From Polytrichum commune (lineage: Eukaryota; Streptophyta; Polytrichopsida; Polytrichales; Polytrichaceae), in the NCBI GenBank assembly GCA_950295325.1, contig OX485805.1, forward strand, positions 11,034,501-11,098,500: DNA of 64,000 nt. The letters are read 5' to 3'. The position numbers were made by a program, and so were the translations under genes. Shown here piece by piece: positions 10,811 through 23,435 of the stretch. A model generated the notes under the pieces. The model had not been told where the DNA came from and searched no databases. It saw nothing but the letters and a program-made list of their open reading frames with translations. Each line of letters starts with the position of its first letter. The first letter of the stretch is position 1.

Positions 10811-13437
10811 AATTCAATGTAGATTCGATGATACAAGACAAGTTCCATTATGTGAATCTAATCTGTAGAAGTTGGTGAATATGAAAATCCAAACTGACTA
10901 GCTAACAGCCACATACCTTATTTGATGCCCACTTGATATAAACCTCGTTGATTTTATCATTGCAGTACGGACCTGCATCAACTTCTGAGATACTATACTT
11001 TTTGCGTTTGGGACCATCACAGATAATTAGATCCAACTATGGTGAGTTCTTTGTGAGGGGGAACTTGATTCAAGTTGGTTAATTGCAGCTACATTTTTCA
11101 AGTTAAAAGATTAGATTGTGCAAATTTTGCAACTTTCTGCCATGCTTGATTGTATGGGGGCTTTCGGGATGGGCAGAATGAAATTATAAGGCACAGGACA
11201 ATCATCGCAACTATGACTTGCTCTAATTAAACAATCGCTTGCAGACAACATCCACAAATCCTGCGAAAAAATTGACCTCAAGAGCATGCATTAAGACAAT
11301 CCATCAACGGCAATTGAGAGCTCTCAATAACTCACACCATATCTCCAGAGATCATACTTTGGATAAGCACTGGATTGCATTTTCTAAGATGGGTTGCCTC
11401 ACACTTTCTAAGAAACTCATTCAAATTACAAAGTTTCAAAGGAGTTTGACAGAAGCAGTTCAAGTTGACTTGGAACATGTGAAATTTAAACCCTAAACCT
11501 TCACATTTGGATGTTTAGTTTATCATACGATTGGGGTTACATGTCAACAAACCATAAACTGAAAATGGAATATTCCAAAGTGTTGAGAATACGTCAATAA
11601 GTCCACATTTAACCCCAAATCTCAAACAAGGTCTCACTAAACTTGCTTCACAACCTGACAAATTTGAGAATCCACACTAAGATAGGAGCACCTTAAATCA
11701 AGAAATTAAGATATTTGACATATATGTGGCAACTGTATGAACCAAAAAAAAACTCCCAAGTAGAGAAAAAAGAAAAGAAAAAGATCAGGTGTATTCTAAT
11801 TTTATTTTACCCTCCCCCCCCCCCCCTCCCCCAATATTGAAATAGATACAAATTTTTGAAATGAAAAGTGTGTTACACTCAAAACCATTAGTGAACCTTG
11901 ATGTTCACATGGTGAACATTCTCAAATCAACATGTACTTATTATGCAAGATTTTAAAGGTATTGGTGTTGAGTGTTGTCTTGATTTAAGGTGCTCCTACC
12001 TTAATGTGTCCACTTCTGCACGCACTGCCTCAGATTTATAAGAAATTACAATGCAAGGAGCATTTGCTGATTAGTGGATGAGCATTCTCCCAAAAGGAAT
12101 GGAAAAGCCCTACGGAATCGTAAATGTGACTGTGAGAATTGAGCATGCAGACTTTGGGAAATTGAGAGTGTGTTGAAAAAGCGCACACAGTTGAATTGTA
12201 AAACATACATATATGTAGAATGATTTAGTATGTGGAGAAAGGAGACTCATATGAAGGACCTAGACTCAGATACAATCATATATACTATGTATATCGTGTC
12301 GCCATTGTCACACAGGATTTTGTTGTCTCTTTCTTTAATTTGATGAAGTAGTGCTTATATGGATACATATAAAACATTCTTTTCATACTTGTTCACTGAA
12401 GCTTCATACAAACTGTCATGTATCTCATATAAACACGCCCCCGGTCCTTTGAAGGTTAAGCTAACGATCCTCTATAAAATCTAGATCACCAGGGGCTAGG
12501 TTAATTTTGAGTCTATGAATGAAGGGGTTTTGCAACTGATCTCTAGGTGAACTTACAAGGTTCCTTTTGAAGCTCCACATGTCTATATGTTAGATCGACT
12601 ATGGGGAATATTCCATTTGATGCACACATGAAAATGAGGGTCACAAGCTCATTTCGTATGGATATGAAACAAAAGTAAAGAAAATACAAATTCTAACGTG
12701 AATTTGAGCCTATTCGTCCTATCTTGTTCAAGAGTCCCCTTGGTACCACATACAGTTTCATGCTAACCTTGCAATGGGTAGGGCTATGAATATGATAATG
12801 AAAACAAGAGTTGTTTTCACATCTCAAGTCAGACAATGAGCATAGGGTTTGCCATTGCAAGTGACACGCAATGGCTCAGTAAATGACATGTGACGACTTG
12901 TCTACCAGTTAGTGACTCATCCCCTCCCCCCCCCTTTTTTTTACTTGCCTCCCTACCTGCATAACCAACCACTTATGGGGTACATAGGTCAAGCTAAAAG
13001 ATTAGAAAGAGACGCCGTGAAGTTCATAAGACAAAGATCACAACTGAAACTTGTAAAATGGATTACACATTAGAATGCAAATTTTTGCCAATTCTTATAT
13101 ATGAGTGTCATGTTCCACTATGGCACAAGTCTAAAATTTGGACTACACAACCAAACCAAATGAGAGTACCTCGTCAAAGACATACCCATATACTCAAGTT
13201 GTTTATGAGACACAACCAGTTTGATTATCTAAAGGTTATGGATGAAATGTTCATTCCATGGATGGGGCGTGGTTTTTTTTTTAAAAGGAAGTTTTTTGGA
13301 AGTGATTTCCACTTGATTGGATGAGCAATTCATTATGCTCGGTTTAAGGAATTTTATGAACTATCTTAGGTTATACATATCACATCATAGAAGTTTGCAA
13401 TGCTATGTGTGCAAATATAATGTAGGTATCAATGCTA
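10811..13437. other. AT-rich intergenic DNA with C-tract, no gene
   Basis: Nothing gene-like is supported. There is a long C tract at about 11814-11832 and another C-rich/T-rich junction near 12927-12940. The open frame at 13058-13324 (88 aa) has no recognisable motif. Confidence 0.45.
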
Positions 13438-13690
13438 CACTAAATATTGTATTTAGTTTTATATGATATTTTTATGACAATGTGGTATCTTTTCTAATGA
13501 CACTTCTTGATATGAGCAAGTTTACAAAAATTGTCATCACAACTTACATTTAGTTCATCCAGTTGCCAATTGTTGTAACATATCGTACATCCAAAACAAC
13601 CATGTGATGAAATATTGTCATGGATGATTGAGATTTGGATGGCAAATTACTTAGTAAGTGACAATAACTGCAACATTGTAAACCAATAAT
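13438..13690 (-). mobile_element. Truncated MITE of the CACTAAATA family (370-bp subfamily), inverted
   Basis: It starts after TA with CACTAAATATTGTATTTAG, the family's terminal hairpin. It then follows, in reverse orientation relative to the copies at 21.9 and 49.9 kb, the family interior: GATGAAATATTGTCATGGAT, ACTTAGTAAGTGACA and GCAACATTGTAAA. The far end is missing or unrecognisable. Confidence 0.6.
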
Positions 13691-16496
13691 GCCCAGATTT
13701 TTCTACAAGGAATTTCTAATATACGAGAAAATGACTATGGCCACAGTGTGGATTTGTTAATCGTCCCACACGAACTTATTTGCATGTTTCATATTCTTCG
13801 AGAAGTGGCCGCAGAGCTAAGAGTGTCATTAAGGCCTGCTTACCTTACTGCAGGGAATAAATACCATCACTAAATCTTTGCCGTGACCCTCACCTATCAC
13901 TTTGACCAAAATTTGTTACCAACTAAATTCTCTCAAGGCAGATATCTCAGCATATTTATTGCTGTTTTAGACTTATGAGTGGTAGCTGCATTTATATGTG
14001 GAAGAGTATCAAATGGAGTCTCAGATATGATACAATTGGAATATGTTTCGAAGTCCTATGATATAATGTTCTTCAACCACACCATAAATAAATATGTCCA
14101 TATTCTATGAGCACTCCATAAATAAACTTGCGCATCTAAAAATCTCAAAAACCACCATCAAAATCCTCATGCAAAACATACATTAAAATGCCATTAAGTA
14201 TCTCACATATCTTGTCCTAAACAAAAGGAAACTCGACAATAAACAAGCACCCGTTCCTCCCCCCCCCCCCCAAAAAAAGAAGGATTTCTAGTACATCTTC
14301 AAAGCCCACCTCCCACAAGAGGCATAAAACCTCATGTTGCATCATAACCAATGATCAACATTAGGCTAACATGCTCACATTCACGTTGGTATCTAGATAC
14401 GGGCGTTACTTTTTATTTTTATTTTTATTTTATTCTTCAACCACACCAACTGCCGGATGTGATTGCCAACTAAATTAGTTCAGTCTTGAATCATTAAGAA
14501 CCTTGAATACATCAACAAAAACGCGTGAAATAGGTTCAGTATTCTCTCAACGCTGCAGCTAACAAGCATCTGCCAATGTATTGAGATTCAATTGAAGTTA
14601 ATTGAAGTAAGCATGCCTTAAATAGACACTTTTAGCTTTGCACCCACTTCTCTTAGGATGTGAAACATGCAATTGCCGGTTTCAAATCGTGTCCATAGCC
14701 AATTGCCTCATGATTTTTGGAGCTCCTATGGATACTTTATTCAAATCAAAAGTGAAGATTCTTGAGGTCATTAAATGGTCATATAGGTTGCCTCCATTTA
14801 TGTTGACTATTGAGCCTAGGATGATTAACAAATTTTGAGCAAGGAGTCCAAATTCTTTTAAACACGTCTAGTTGGGGTACATTCTTAAATTCACAACTAA
14901 CCACACACCACTCAAAATGTAGTTGTTTGATCAAAAGTTATGACCATGGAAGGCTTGTGGCAAACCTAAGGTGCTAAATGGAAGTTTACATAAGCTTACA
15001 ACTTGTAAGCCTCTAAACTATAAGCTTACATATTAGGCATGCCTACTTTAAGAAATTGCAACTTAAAAGTAAGCATGCCTAATATGTTACTTATCCTAAT
15101 CCCTAGGGGGTGGACTCTTCATACTACATATGAACTAACGTCAATGTGAGAAGGGGTAACATTTGAGGCATTAGCATACATAGTTTACATAAGGGAGAGG
15201 TATTATTTTTCTCCAATTGTACATTTAAAAAGGCTATTAAGAATGTTGAAATAAAGGTAGATGTACAAAAGGGGGCCCTAAGGTTTAAAGAAAAAATTGA
15301 CAATAGATGTGTTAGTTCCATCTCATTCACGTTTCATCCATTGTTGTCATATGGTCATAGCTCTCAAAGACTACCTTGTCCATTCTTGTTGGGGTTTGCA
15401 TTTGGGTTCTAGGTTTTTACAAATTGGAGGTTCATGAGGCACTAATGGGCTCCCTTAAGTTTTGCTTTTTTGGATTGTGGTTGAGTTATTATGGTCTTGT
15501 CTTTGTTTAGGGATTACGTGCTCAAATTTTCTTAATTGTTTCAGGTTCAATCTAGTGAACATAATTGGGGAACCTATATGATCATTTGAAGGAGGGGGAT
15601 CTCACTAAAACGATAATGAATGAGATATCCATATGAACTCCAAAAATTAAGAGAAAATTGTCTACTGCCTTTATTTGAACTTGCTCATCATCTCATACTA
15701 ATCACTTGTTCATATCCTAGGAAGAGGACCGATCAAAAAACCAACCCATCCTAGACCCGTCTACCTTAGTGAAACAAGGAAGTTAAAATGAGATGGCTAA
15801 GGTATGTGGACCTTAATATGTGGTCACTCTTCTTAGTGGGGGACCAAGGTTTGCGTTTAAAAATGGGCACCAAAAAGATGTATTTTACAATGAGATAGAC
15901 TAGGTGTGTGGCGAGAGAGATCTAATTTTTAAGATGACAAACATTTCACAAAGCCCTATGATAAAATGTTCATCAACCACACCAACCAAATGTGATTGCC
16001 AACTATTGCATCATCATCTCTCTCTCTCTCTTAATCTTAGATGATAATGCACACGTTGCAAAATATTACTTTCTTGAACCGATTTCTAAACCTTACATAA
16101 ACTGTCAGTCTTGTTTACAATATCATAGCTTAAACTTGTGTGTCGCTCCTTTGCGACCATTCAAAGATCCCATCAAATGCTCATAACATATGGTAATTGT
16201 GCCACACAATCTCCAGATAAAACTCCCAAAAAATCCCATTCGTGAGAAATTCGTAAAGTTTCAACTCTGAAGGTTTATTGTACCTTGCTCATTGTCAATT
16301 CTGGTCACATTGTCAATTCACGGGAAATCTATCACATACGCACACTACAACTTGGTTGCATCTGGATTCTGAGAACTTCTACTTATAAAGAAATTCACAA
16401 AGAGTTTGCGAAAAAAAGTTAATCTGGAATACGTACCCCTAACTTAGTGTTTTCTTGAGGTGACAGCAGTCGTATCAAAAAAGCAAGTCTTAATCC
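13691..16496. other. Intergenic DNA, no gene
   Basis: There is a C13 tract at about 14259-14271 next to an A run. A segment around 14790-14860 (ATTGAGCCTAGGATGATTAACAAATT...) resembles stretches near 30705 and 42670, so it is a fragment of an unidentified dispersed repeat. (TC)n occurs at about 16018-16031. No coding support. Confidence 0.45.
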
Positions 16497-18030
16497 TAGC
16501 TTGTGAGCGCATCATCATCATGAGCCAGCCACCAAAAAGTGTGAGATCTCTGACTACCCAGGCGAGTGCATTGGCTGCAAATTCGTGCCATCGCAATAAG
16601 TGACTTCCTTGTCTTAAATTTCTCATCATCGTGCCAGTCAGCTTCTAATTAAGTAGTTTCGTGCAGATCAACGGGACATCGATTGATGTGTGCAATTTGC
16701 AAGAGATGGAAATTCAGAAATCCACTCTCTTAGTCGAAATATCTTCAAAAGTAGCACAGGCCAATGATGGGGGAGAACTGGCAGTTAGTTACAGATGAAC
16801 CGGTTGAGATTGAGAAATAACCGGTTGAAGTTCAAGGCTGCAAGAAAATTACCGATCATTTTAGAGGAATTTATAGAATATACCCCAATTTAACAAAGAA
16901 AAACTGGAGGATGTCAAGATGTAACCGGTTGGACTTGCAAACACTAGGATGATCTCAACCGATAATTATGCCCCAAAATCTCCCCAATCACTGGCACAGG
17001 TTGGCAGTTTCACGGAGTGATGATGAAGTGATCATAGGCATCCTCATCAATATCGTTCAATTACAAGAATGTCAACTCATGATGAACCTCTCAGAAGCAA
17101 ATAATTAATCAACTATTGAGTATGTTCCAGTTCTATCGTATATTGATCCAGGAGTGGAGCTACTCACCTCATCGAAAATTTGATTCAACGTCAAGTTCGC
17201 AGTTCGATCTACAATCTTGAGTTATGAGTTGAATAAGTGTCAAAATGTTGACGTAGCGCCAGCAGCGGACCCTGGCGTACTCTCAACACTGGTCACTTGC
17301 ATGTTGATGAGATGTTTTTTTAACAACCAATTGATGGTGACAAGGATTAATTACAAATAAATTGGTTGGACTTGAATCACTTGGTTCTCGACTGATTTTG
17401 TTCCCAAATCCCCCGGGACATTGGGTTCTTTTCTTTCATTGCATCGATCCCATTGTGGGTGCATCAATTGCCCCGCAGCAAGAGCATGATGAGTTTTCAA
17501 ATCGGTTCCAGCAGATTTCGTTTCACTTAAATCCACTGCTCGCTCGATACGACATACCGATGATTTCGCACGCATAGAGAACTTACAAAGTATCTCCAAA
17601 TCAGTGTACAGCAAGTTGAAATCCGCACTTGAAGTGCCAGCAAAATGGTACGCTCACTCGCCTAATTTGATGCAGGGAGTCTGTCTTTTCGTTTCGTCGC
17701 TGTGGAATTTTGCGAATTGCGAGAAAATTAAAATTTATTTTAAAAAAAACTCATATTTTCCGGTACCCAGTGCCAGTCGAAGCATGTTTGTCAGAGTTTT
17801 GGGGATGCTCCATCAAAACATCTTTCCAAGATTCTATGAAGGCTACCAAAGATCGTGACCCATGACATGACAGAAGAAAAGGTTCAATCTGGCAGCTTGC
17901 ACCTCTGAATGCGCAATAATGAGACTAGCTACTACTGAAAACCCAGTTCGCTCGATTCGATTCTAAATCACAGCTAGCTTTGAGGGTGTCAATCTAAGCA
18001 ACCCCCACCAATCTCTTTCACGTGTTAAGT
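16497..18030 (+). repeat. Duplicated block, copy A (partner at 21.5-23.4 kb)
   Basis: Ordered matches with 21467-23435 include CTAGCTTGTGAGCG, a CCAAAAAGTG...ATCTCTGAC stretch, GTGCAGATC.A.GGGAC, the GCACAGGTTG stretch, GATC/ACCCAGGAGTG, CAGTGTACA.C...TGGAAT/AATC..CACTTGAA, TACCCAGTGCCAGT and TTTCCAAGATTCTATGA, ending in GGCAGCTTGC.CCTC and ACCAATCTCTT. Copy A carries a hAT MITE that copy B lacks; copy B carries a CACTAAATA MITE that copy A lacks. Both copies have minus-strand open frames around an ATCGATG...ATGAAA core (17351-17614 and 22573-22785) but no protein family is recognised. Confidence 0.75.
16762..16993 (+). mobile_element. hAT-type MITE, copy A, with 8-bp target duplication
   Basis: 232 bp, starting CAATGATGGGGGAG and ending CTCCCCAATCACTG. 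The flanking target duplication is GCACAGGC (16754-16761) and GCACAGGT (16994-17001), 7 of 8 identical. The interior repeats AACCGGTT several times. The same element occurs at 33790-34015, 46830-47066 and (reverse) 46755-47244. Ends of CAGTG type (YARNG) plus 8-bp duplications are hallmarks of hAT elements. It has no coding capacity. Confidence 0.85.
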
Positions 18031-18308
18031 CGAGTACATGCATGCATCAGCTTGTTACGATCAAACAGAGAGCGCGAAAGAGAACTTTTGCAATGAGTGC
18101 CTGCTGCCTCATTTTTTTTGCAATGATCTAGATTCACTTAAAAAACCGTCGACTTCAGAGGATGCAATCGTGGGATCTGCGGGAATTTCAATGCGATCCC
18201 AAGGTCGTCTGCAATTTAATGCAGTTGCCTGATTATTCTTATTTAATGCAGTGGATTAGAGGGAGGGAGACTGGACAGGGTTACACCCATATTGGACGGG
18301 TATATATA

Positions 18309-19052
18309 CAGTCTACTAACCTCATTAATACGACACTCGTTTATGTGACACCCTCGATATTATGATGCCGTTTTGTGCGACCAAACTTCTTAGGTCCAAA
18401 ACTCACTCTTTGTATATGACGACGACACTTGATAATGCGACATTTAGAATCTCCGCTTTGTCATATCAAAGAGGTCGTTAATGCTAAAATTCTTTTCATC
18501 TATGTTATGTACATCTAAAATATATTTGTTTTCACTTGGGAACTACTTGGGAACCTGACTTATTACTGGGAACTTCATGAGAATTAGGGTTACTAGTGCA
18601 AAATGGACATGGTTAGGGTTAGAGTGGCCTCCTACCTAGTATGTTGTCTTATACACAGGGTGATATAGTATCACCAATAACTTGATGCTAAACGTCATGC
18701 ATCATTGTTGTCTAGTTTCTTATTAGAGAACTCTTTATATTTTGGTGTTAATGAAATTATTAGTTTTCAAAAGTTAGTAACTTGGGTAGGCTACACCAGA
18801 GATCTTTGGACTCTTATTTCAAGAGTTCTTGAGAATATTTATTTTTGTTTGGAGTTATAAGTTATTATTTCATACCAGCTATATTGCTTAAACTCGTTGT
18901 ATATATTCTAAAGCTTATATTACTTATGTTTTTGTATTTCCTCAATAGTACGACAATTTTATGCCATTTGTCATATTAATGAGAAGATGAAACCTCGATA
19001 ATACGACTTTTTGTGTGTTTCCCAAACGTGTCATACTAAAGAGGGAGAACAG
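18309..19052. mobile_element. Pogo/Tc1-like non-autonomous element, 744 bp
   Basis: Flanked by TA on both sides. The left end reads CAGTCTACTAACCTCATTAA then TACGACAC; the right end in reverse complement reads CTGTTCTCCCTCTTTAGTAT then GACACG. A second copy of the terminal motif (CTCGAT.ATTATG / CTCGATAATACGAC) lies about 45 bp inside each end. The same end structure occurs at 33696-35221. TA duplication with CAGT ends fits pogo-like Tc1/mariner elements. No transposase remains. Confidence 0.65.
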
Positions 19053-21466
19053 TATAGATGAATGCATGTTATTAATACCACCATTGCTATCATAGAATCT
19101 AACTAACTAGTATCAAAATTGATACGTCCATCCGATATTGAGACTTGGTGGGTATCAATGAAAGAGAGAATCTTTGTATATCCATGTCATTATTTGGGTG
19201 AACACCATCCCAACGACATATTAATATTAGGTTTACTTCACTTGGTTATGAAGGTTCTTGTATGGTATGTAGACTAAATAGTATAAACATTTTAAAATGT
19301 CTATAAACTTAGTTACAAGAAATTACGAAGACCTCATTACATATAACCACACACACATTCTAGTCATATCATAGAAGGTGATTCCAATCCAACATTGGTT
19401 TGCAGCATGTTTGTAGTATGGAATTGATCAATGTAAATGAGTCCCTTGCGTGTTATTTCCTAAGCATCCAAGAGGTCCTAATTCTAATTGGGCCTCTCCA
19501 TGCACAAGATTTCGCATTTGAAAATTATTTAGTTCCATTGTTTAATTCCAGTTGTGTCAAGAATGGTCTTATCTAAAATCAACTCACATATCTAAGTACA
19601 AATTTACATTGAGTGAATACGTTTAATAAATTGAATACTCGGGTCAATTACACAGCGATGGGTGCCCTTAGATGCAAATACACATTATTTAGATTGATGA
19701 TCAATGTCACATACGACTTTGTTTTCATTTTTTGTTGGACAGAAGACAATGAACTAAATAAGGTTTTGAATACATAAATTCCATCCACAAATCAATCACA
19801 TTTGAAACTGGTCTAAAGGCTTTTCTAAGCCCTTAAGATTTGTCTTGGGCATTGTCACCCGAACCATCGCGACCCTTCGTGAACCATCGTTGTCATGGAT
19901 TGTCACAAATCATTTGCACAACCCTAATTTAAAGCATTTTTATTTTTTTTTATTAAACACAACTAGTGGGTCTTAAATGGACATTTATTTTGCTTTTAAA
20001 CTCGCTTCTTGTGCAATATGAAACTTGAAATAATACAAGATGATTAGCATATGTAAATCATCTTGTAGCCACTTTCCTCATTTTCCACAGGCACTTCACT
20101 ATTTCAGATCTTATGTATATACAACCATCAAGGAAGAACTTCTTCTTCTTCTTCTTCTTTTGGGGAGGGGGGGGGGGCATTTATCTTTAAAAAATGTTTG
20201 TCTAATACCTTCTTCTTTTTTACTTCTACTTTGTCACATTCTTTTGCACGCTTTCGTAGTTTAAATTTTTTGAAATCCATTTAAATTTAACCCTATGTTA
20301 ATTCAAAAGACGTTTCTTTTGTGTTGTTCAAAATCAACCATATATGTGGTGTTTTAAGGCACCCTTTATCAACATGCTTAGGAACATAAGACAACTTATC
20401 AACATAAGACTTAAGCTAACTAATGTTATTAAGTATGTCGTTACAGGGTGGAATATAGTAATGACAAAGGATTGGCACACCAGATGACAGGATTATAACA
20501 TGATGCACAGTAGTATTATAACTACAAGAACACTAATAAACATAGTGCCCTATATGTAGTCCTAAAACAAGTAATACGTGACATTACAAGGTATTGTATA
20601 GTATTTGTAATGCAATGTGTGAATAGAAATGATGTTTTTATAGATTGACTATTCCTCAAAAGAATTGCTTGCACAAATAAAGAGTACCCTATATTAGGTC
20701 TCACCCTATTTCTAATATTTTGCTAGTGAAGTACCCAATCAAATTTGGAACTCATATAAATATCTTATCCGTTATCAAGGTGATGATTCTCTTTCTCAAA
20801 ACATGATCATATAGGTATGCCCCTCCCCCCCCCCCCTCCCCCCCCCCCCCCTCCCCACCCCCCCGTCCCCACCCCCAATTATGTTGGCAATTGAGCCTAG
20901 ATCAATGGTTGAAAAGTTTAGCACATGTAGTCCTATTTTTATTAAACAAGTTTTCGGTGTAAGTTCCAAAATTCACACGTATCTACACACCCCTCAAATG
21001 AAAGGTATATGTTTAAGATGAGAAACTCAAGTAGACCCACTTATCTTATAAAAGCCTCTCAAGGTCTCGAGATCTATATGTGAGAGTCTGAAACTTTATT
21101 TAGTAGGTATGAGCATATGTTGTTAGATGTGATGGTTTCCTCTCTATAAAATGGACCAAAATAGGAGTCAAATTTGGGTTATTGATGGAATTGGGCACTT
21201 CTACATCATCACATGCATTCTCATGCCTCGTCGAATCTTCTTGCAATCGTTCCAATGTTGTTGTCTGAAAGCATATAACAACCCTTCAAATTAGTAGTGC
21301 GGATTATTTATGACGGATATGAAAGGTCGTGATAGTTCGCAATGAGTCGCGTCCAAGACGTCCAAGACGATCCCAAAGAGTGGAGAAGCTATCAAACCAA
21401 TTCTAAGCCTCACTAGAACATATTTCTCTGCCACTAGAATTATCTCATGTCAAAGAGAAATAAATT
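19053..21466. other. Intergenic DNA with poly-C region, no gene
   Basis: No coding support. (CTT)n then a G run occurs at about 20136-20178, and a 50-bp almost pure C tract at about 20821-20870. The segment just after it (GGCAATTGAGCCTAGATCAATGG...) resembles the dispersed fragment at 14790. Confidence 0.45.
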
Positions 21467-23435
21467 CTAGCTTGTGAGCGTATCAAGAGCCAGACGCCAA
21501 AAAGTGATGGATCTCTGACCACCTACGTTAAGCGAATGCTTTGGCTGCAACTTCGTGCGATGCGAGAAATGAGTTCTTTGTTTTGTTTGTTGTTTTTCTT
21601 TTTTTCTTTTTTTCTATCTCTCATTATCGCACCTGCAGCAAGCTTTGAGTGTTTTTGTGCAGATCGATGGGACGTCATCTCTGATGTGTGCATTGTACAT
21701 GTGCAAGAGAACTTAAAAATCAAGTCTCGTAGGCCGGTAGCTTGAATTTTCAGTTAATGAGCACAGGTTGACAATTTCAGAAAGTGATGAAGTGATGGGC
21801 ATCGTGATCGTGTCTCATTCGATCCATGTCAACTTGCAAAGCAAACAATGTAGTGGGTATTGTTATATCCACATGCAGCTACTATACTAAACATGATGTT
21901 TAGTGTCACCAATGCTAATCGTCTTGCTCAATACGAATCGTAATGGTGTAGCATCACCAACACTAAACGTTAAAACCCAACATTATTTGTCACTTCTTGT
22001 AAATTTTTGGGGGGAATGCAGATTTACAGTGTTGCAAGAACTGTCACTTACCAAGTGATTTTCATCTAAATTTTAGTCATCCATGACAATATTTCGTCAC
22101 AAGCTGCTGACAAGAGAAGGTAGGCTTTTGGTCAATGAATGAACTCATCCATCGTCCATGACCATATTTTTTCACTTGTTCATAACAAGTGGCATCTGAA
22201 AAGTTACCAGAGTGACATAAAACACCGTATGACACTAAATACGATATTCAGTGTAGTAATTGACCCAGGAGTGACATACTTACTTATGACTTCCAATCGA
22301 TTAAAGTCCGGGCCTCATCAAGAAATTTGGTCCACATCATTCCGCATCTCGATCTACAAGACTAGAATCTTGTCGACTCGCATCTCAGGTGCACTGATCT
22401 GAAATTTGAACCCCAGATCATTTATGCATTCCCAACACACCAAATTTTATTAAAATGATTAAATTAAAAGAATTAAAAGTGCACATTGATGACACATTTG
22501 TATGACCACTTGATGGTGACGAGAAATACGTGAGTAGTGACCTCGATCGGTCGATTTCAAGTCAGGTGTCGTTCACCGCTCCGTCTGGGTACAGAACAAT
22601 AAGTAGGAGACGATTTGCAAGCGGATCCAGCGCCTGAGAGGTCCTTTCATCACATCGATCCCTTTCACAGTAAATCCATCAGCCAGAGTGAGACCAGGAA
22701 TTTTCAATAATTTGGTTCCAGACTTCCACGTCTGGAATCCAGTGCATTTAATGTCATATTCGTTTGTTAACTTACTTTGCGACATTCTTTGTTTCCATTG
22801 ACAGAAAGTGTCACATTCATGACATTATTATTGTGCTCAAGAAGTGAAGATTACTGCAGTCATAACGCATTAATGTTGTTTTTTTCAATCAATCTCAACT
22901 ACCGCTTCGAAGAATTATAACTTTAACTACAGATATGAGCTCAACATATATCTATTTCCCGTTCATAGAAAAACTTGCAAGCATTTTCTGATTCAGTGTA
23001 CAACGTGCTGGAATTTGCACTTGAACTGACAGCAACATGGTACGTTCACTCTACTTCATATTGAAGCAGTAGTCTGTCTGTTCACTGTGACCATGGATTT
23101 CGCAAACTGCAAAACAAATTACTTCAAGTACGTACCCAGTGCCAGTAGTAGTAGTGCATTGTGGGAAAAATTTAGAATTTTTTAGGATGCTGGATCAAAA
23201 CGGCTTTCCAAGATTCTATGATTGAGGCCAGTGGCCACCTTGTAAATCTTCCTGCATGACATCGGAAGATCGTGAACCATGACAGGACAGAGAAGAAGAA
23301 GAAAAGAAAAAGGCTCAATCCGGCAGCTTGCTCCTCATGAGCAAATATTAATACCAAGATCAGTTCCCTTTATTTGAATATTCACAGCTTTCGGCACATC
23401 GGTCAAATCAACCACCAATCTCTTCATGTGGTAGT
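21467..23435 (+). repeat. Duplicated block, copy B (partner at 16.5-18.0 kb)
   Basis: This is the paralogue of block A (matches listed there). It keeps a single GCACAGGT at 21761-21768 with no MITE, the empty site of the insertion in copy A. It carries its own MITE at 21885-22253. A minus-strand open frame at 22573-22785 contains KIPGLTLADGFTVKGIDVMK, which reads protein-like but has no counterpart of equal quality in copy A and no recognised family. Confidence 0.75.
21885..22253 (+). mobile_element. CACTAAATA-family MITE, 370-bp subfamily
   Basis: 369 bp flanked by TA (21883-21884 and 22254-22255). The ends are degenerate versions of the family hairpin (TACTAAACATGATGTTTAGTG and CACTAAATACGATATTCAGTG). 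The interior matches 49858-50232 throughout: GTGTCACCAA, CTTGCTCAATA, CACATTATTTGTCA(C/T)T, TACAGTGTTGCAA and GATGAACTCATCC-type stretches. Confidence 0.8.

Noticed and set aside
11814-11832. Long C and G homopolymer tracts (also about 14259, 20821 and 52038)
   Set aside because: Real in the sequence, but most likely simple slippage tracts or assembly-sensitive regions; no function inferred.
13058-13324. 88-aa plus-strand open frame
   Set aside because: No recognisable motif or splice context; composition is similar to flanking AT-rich DNA.
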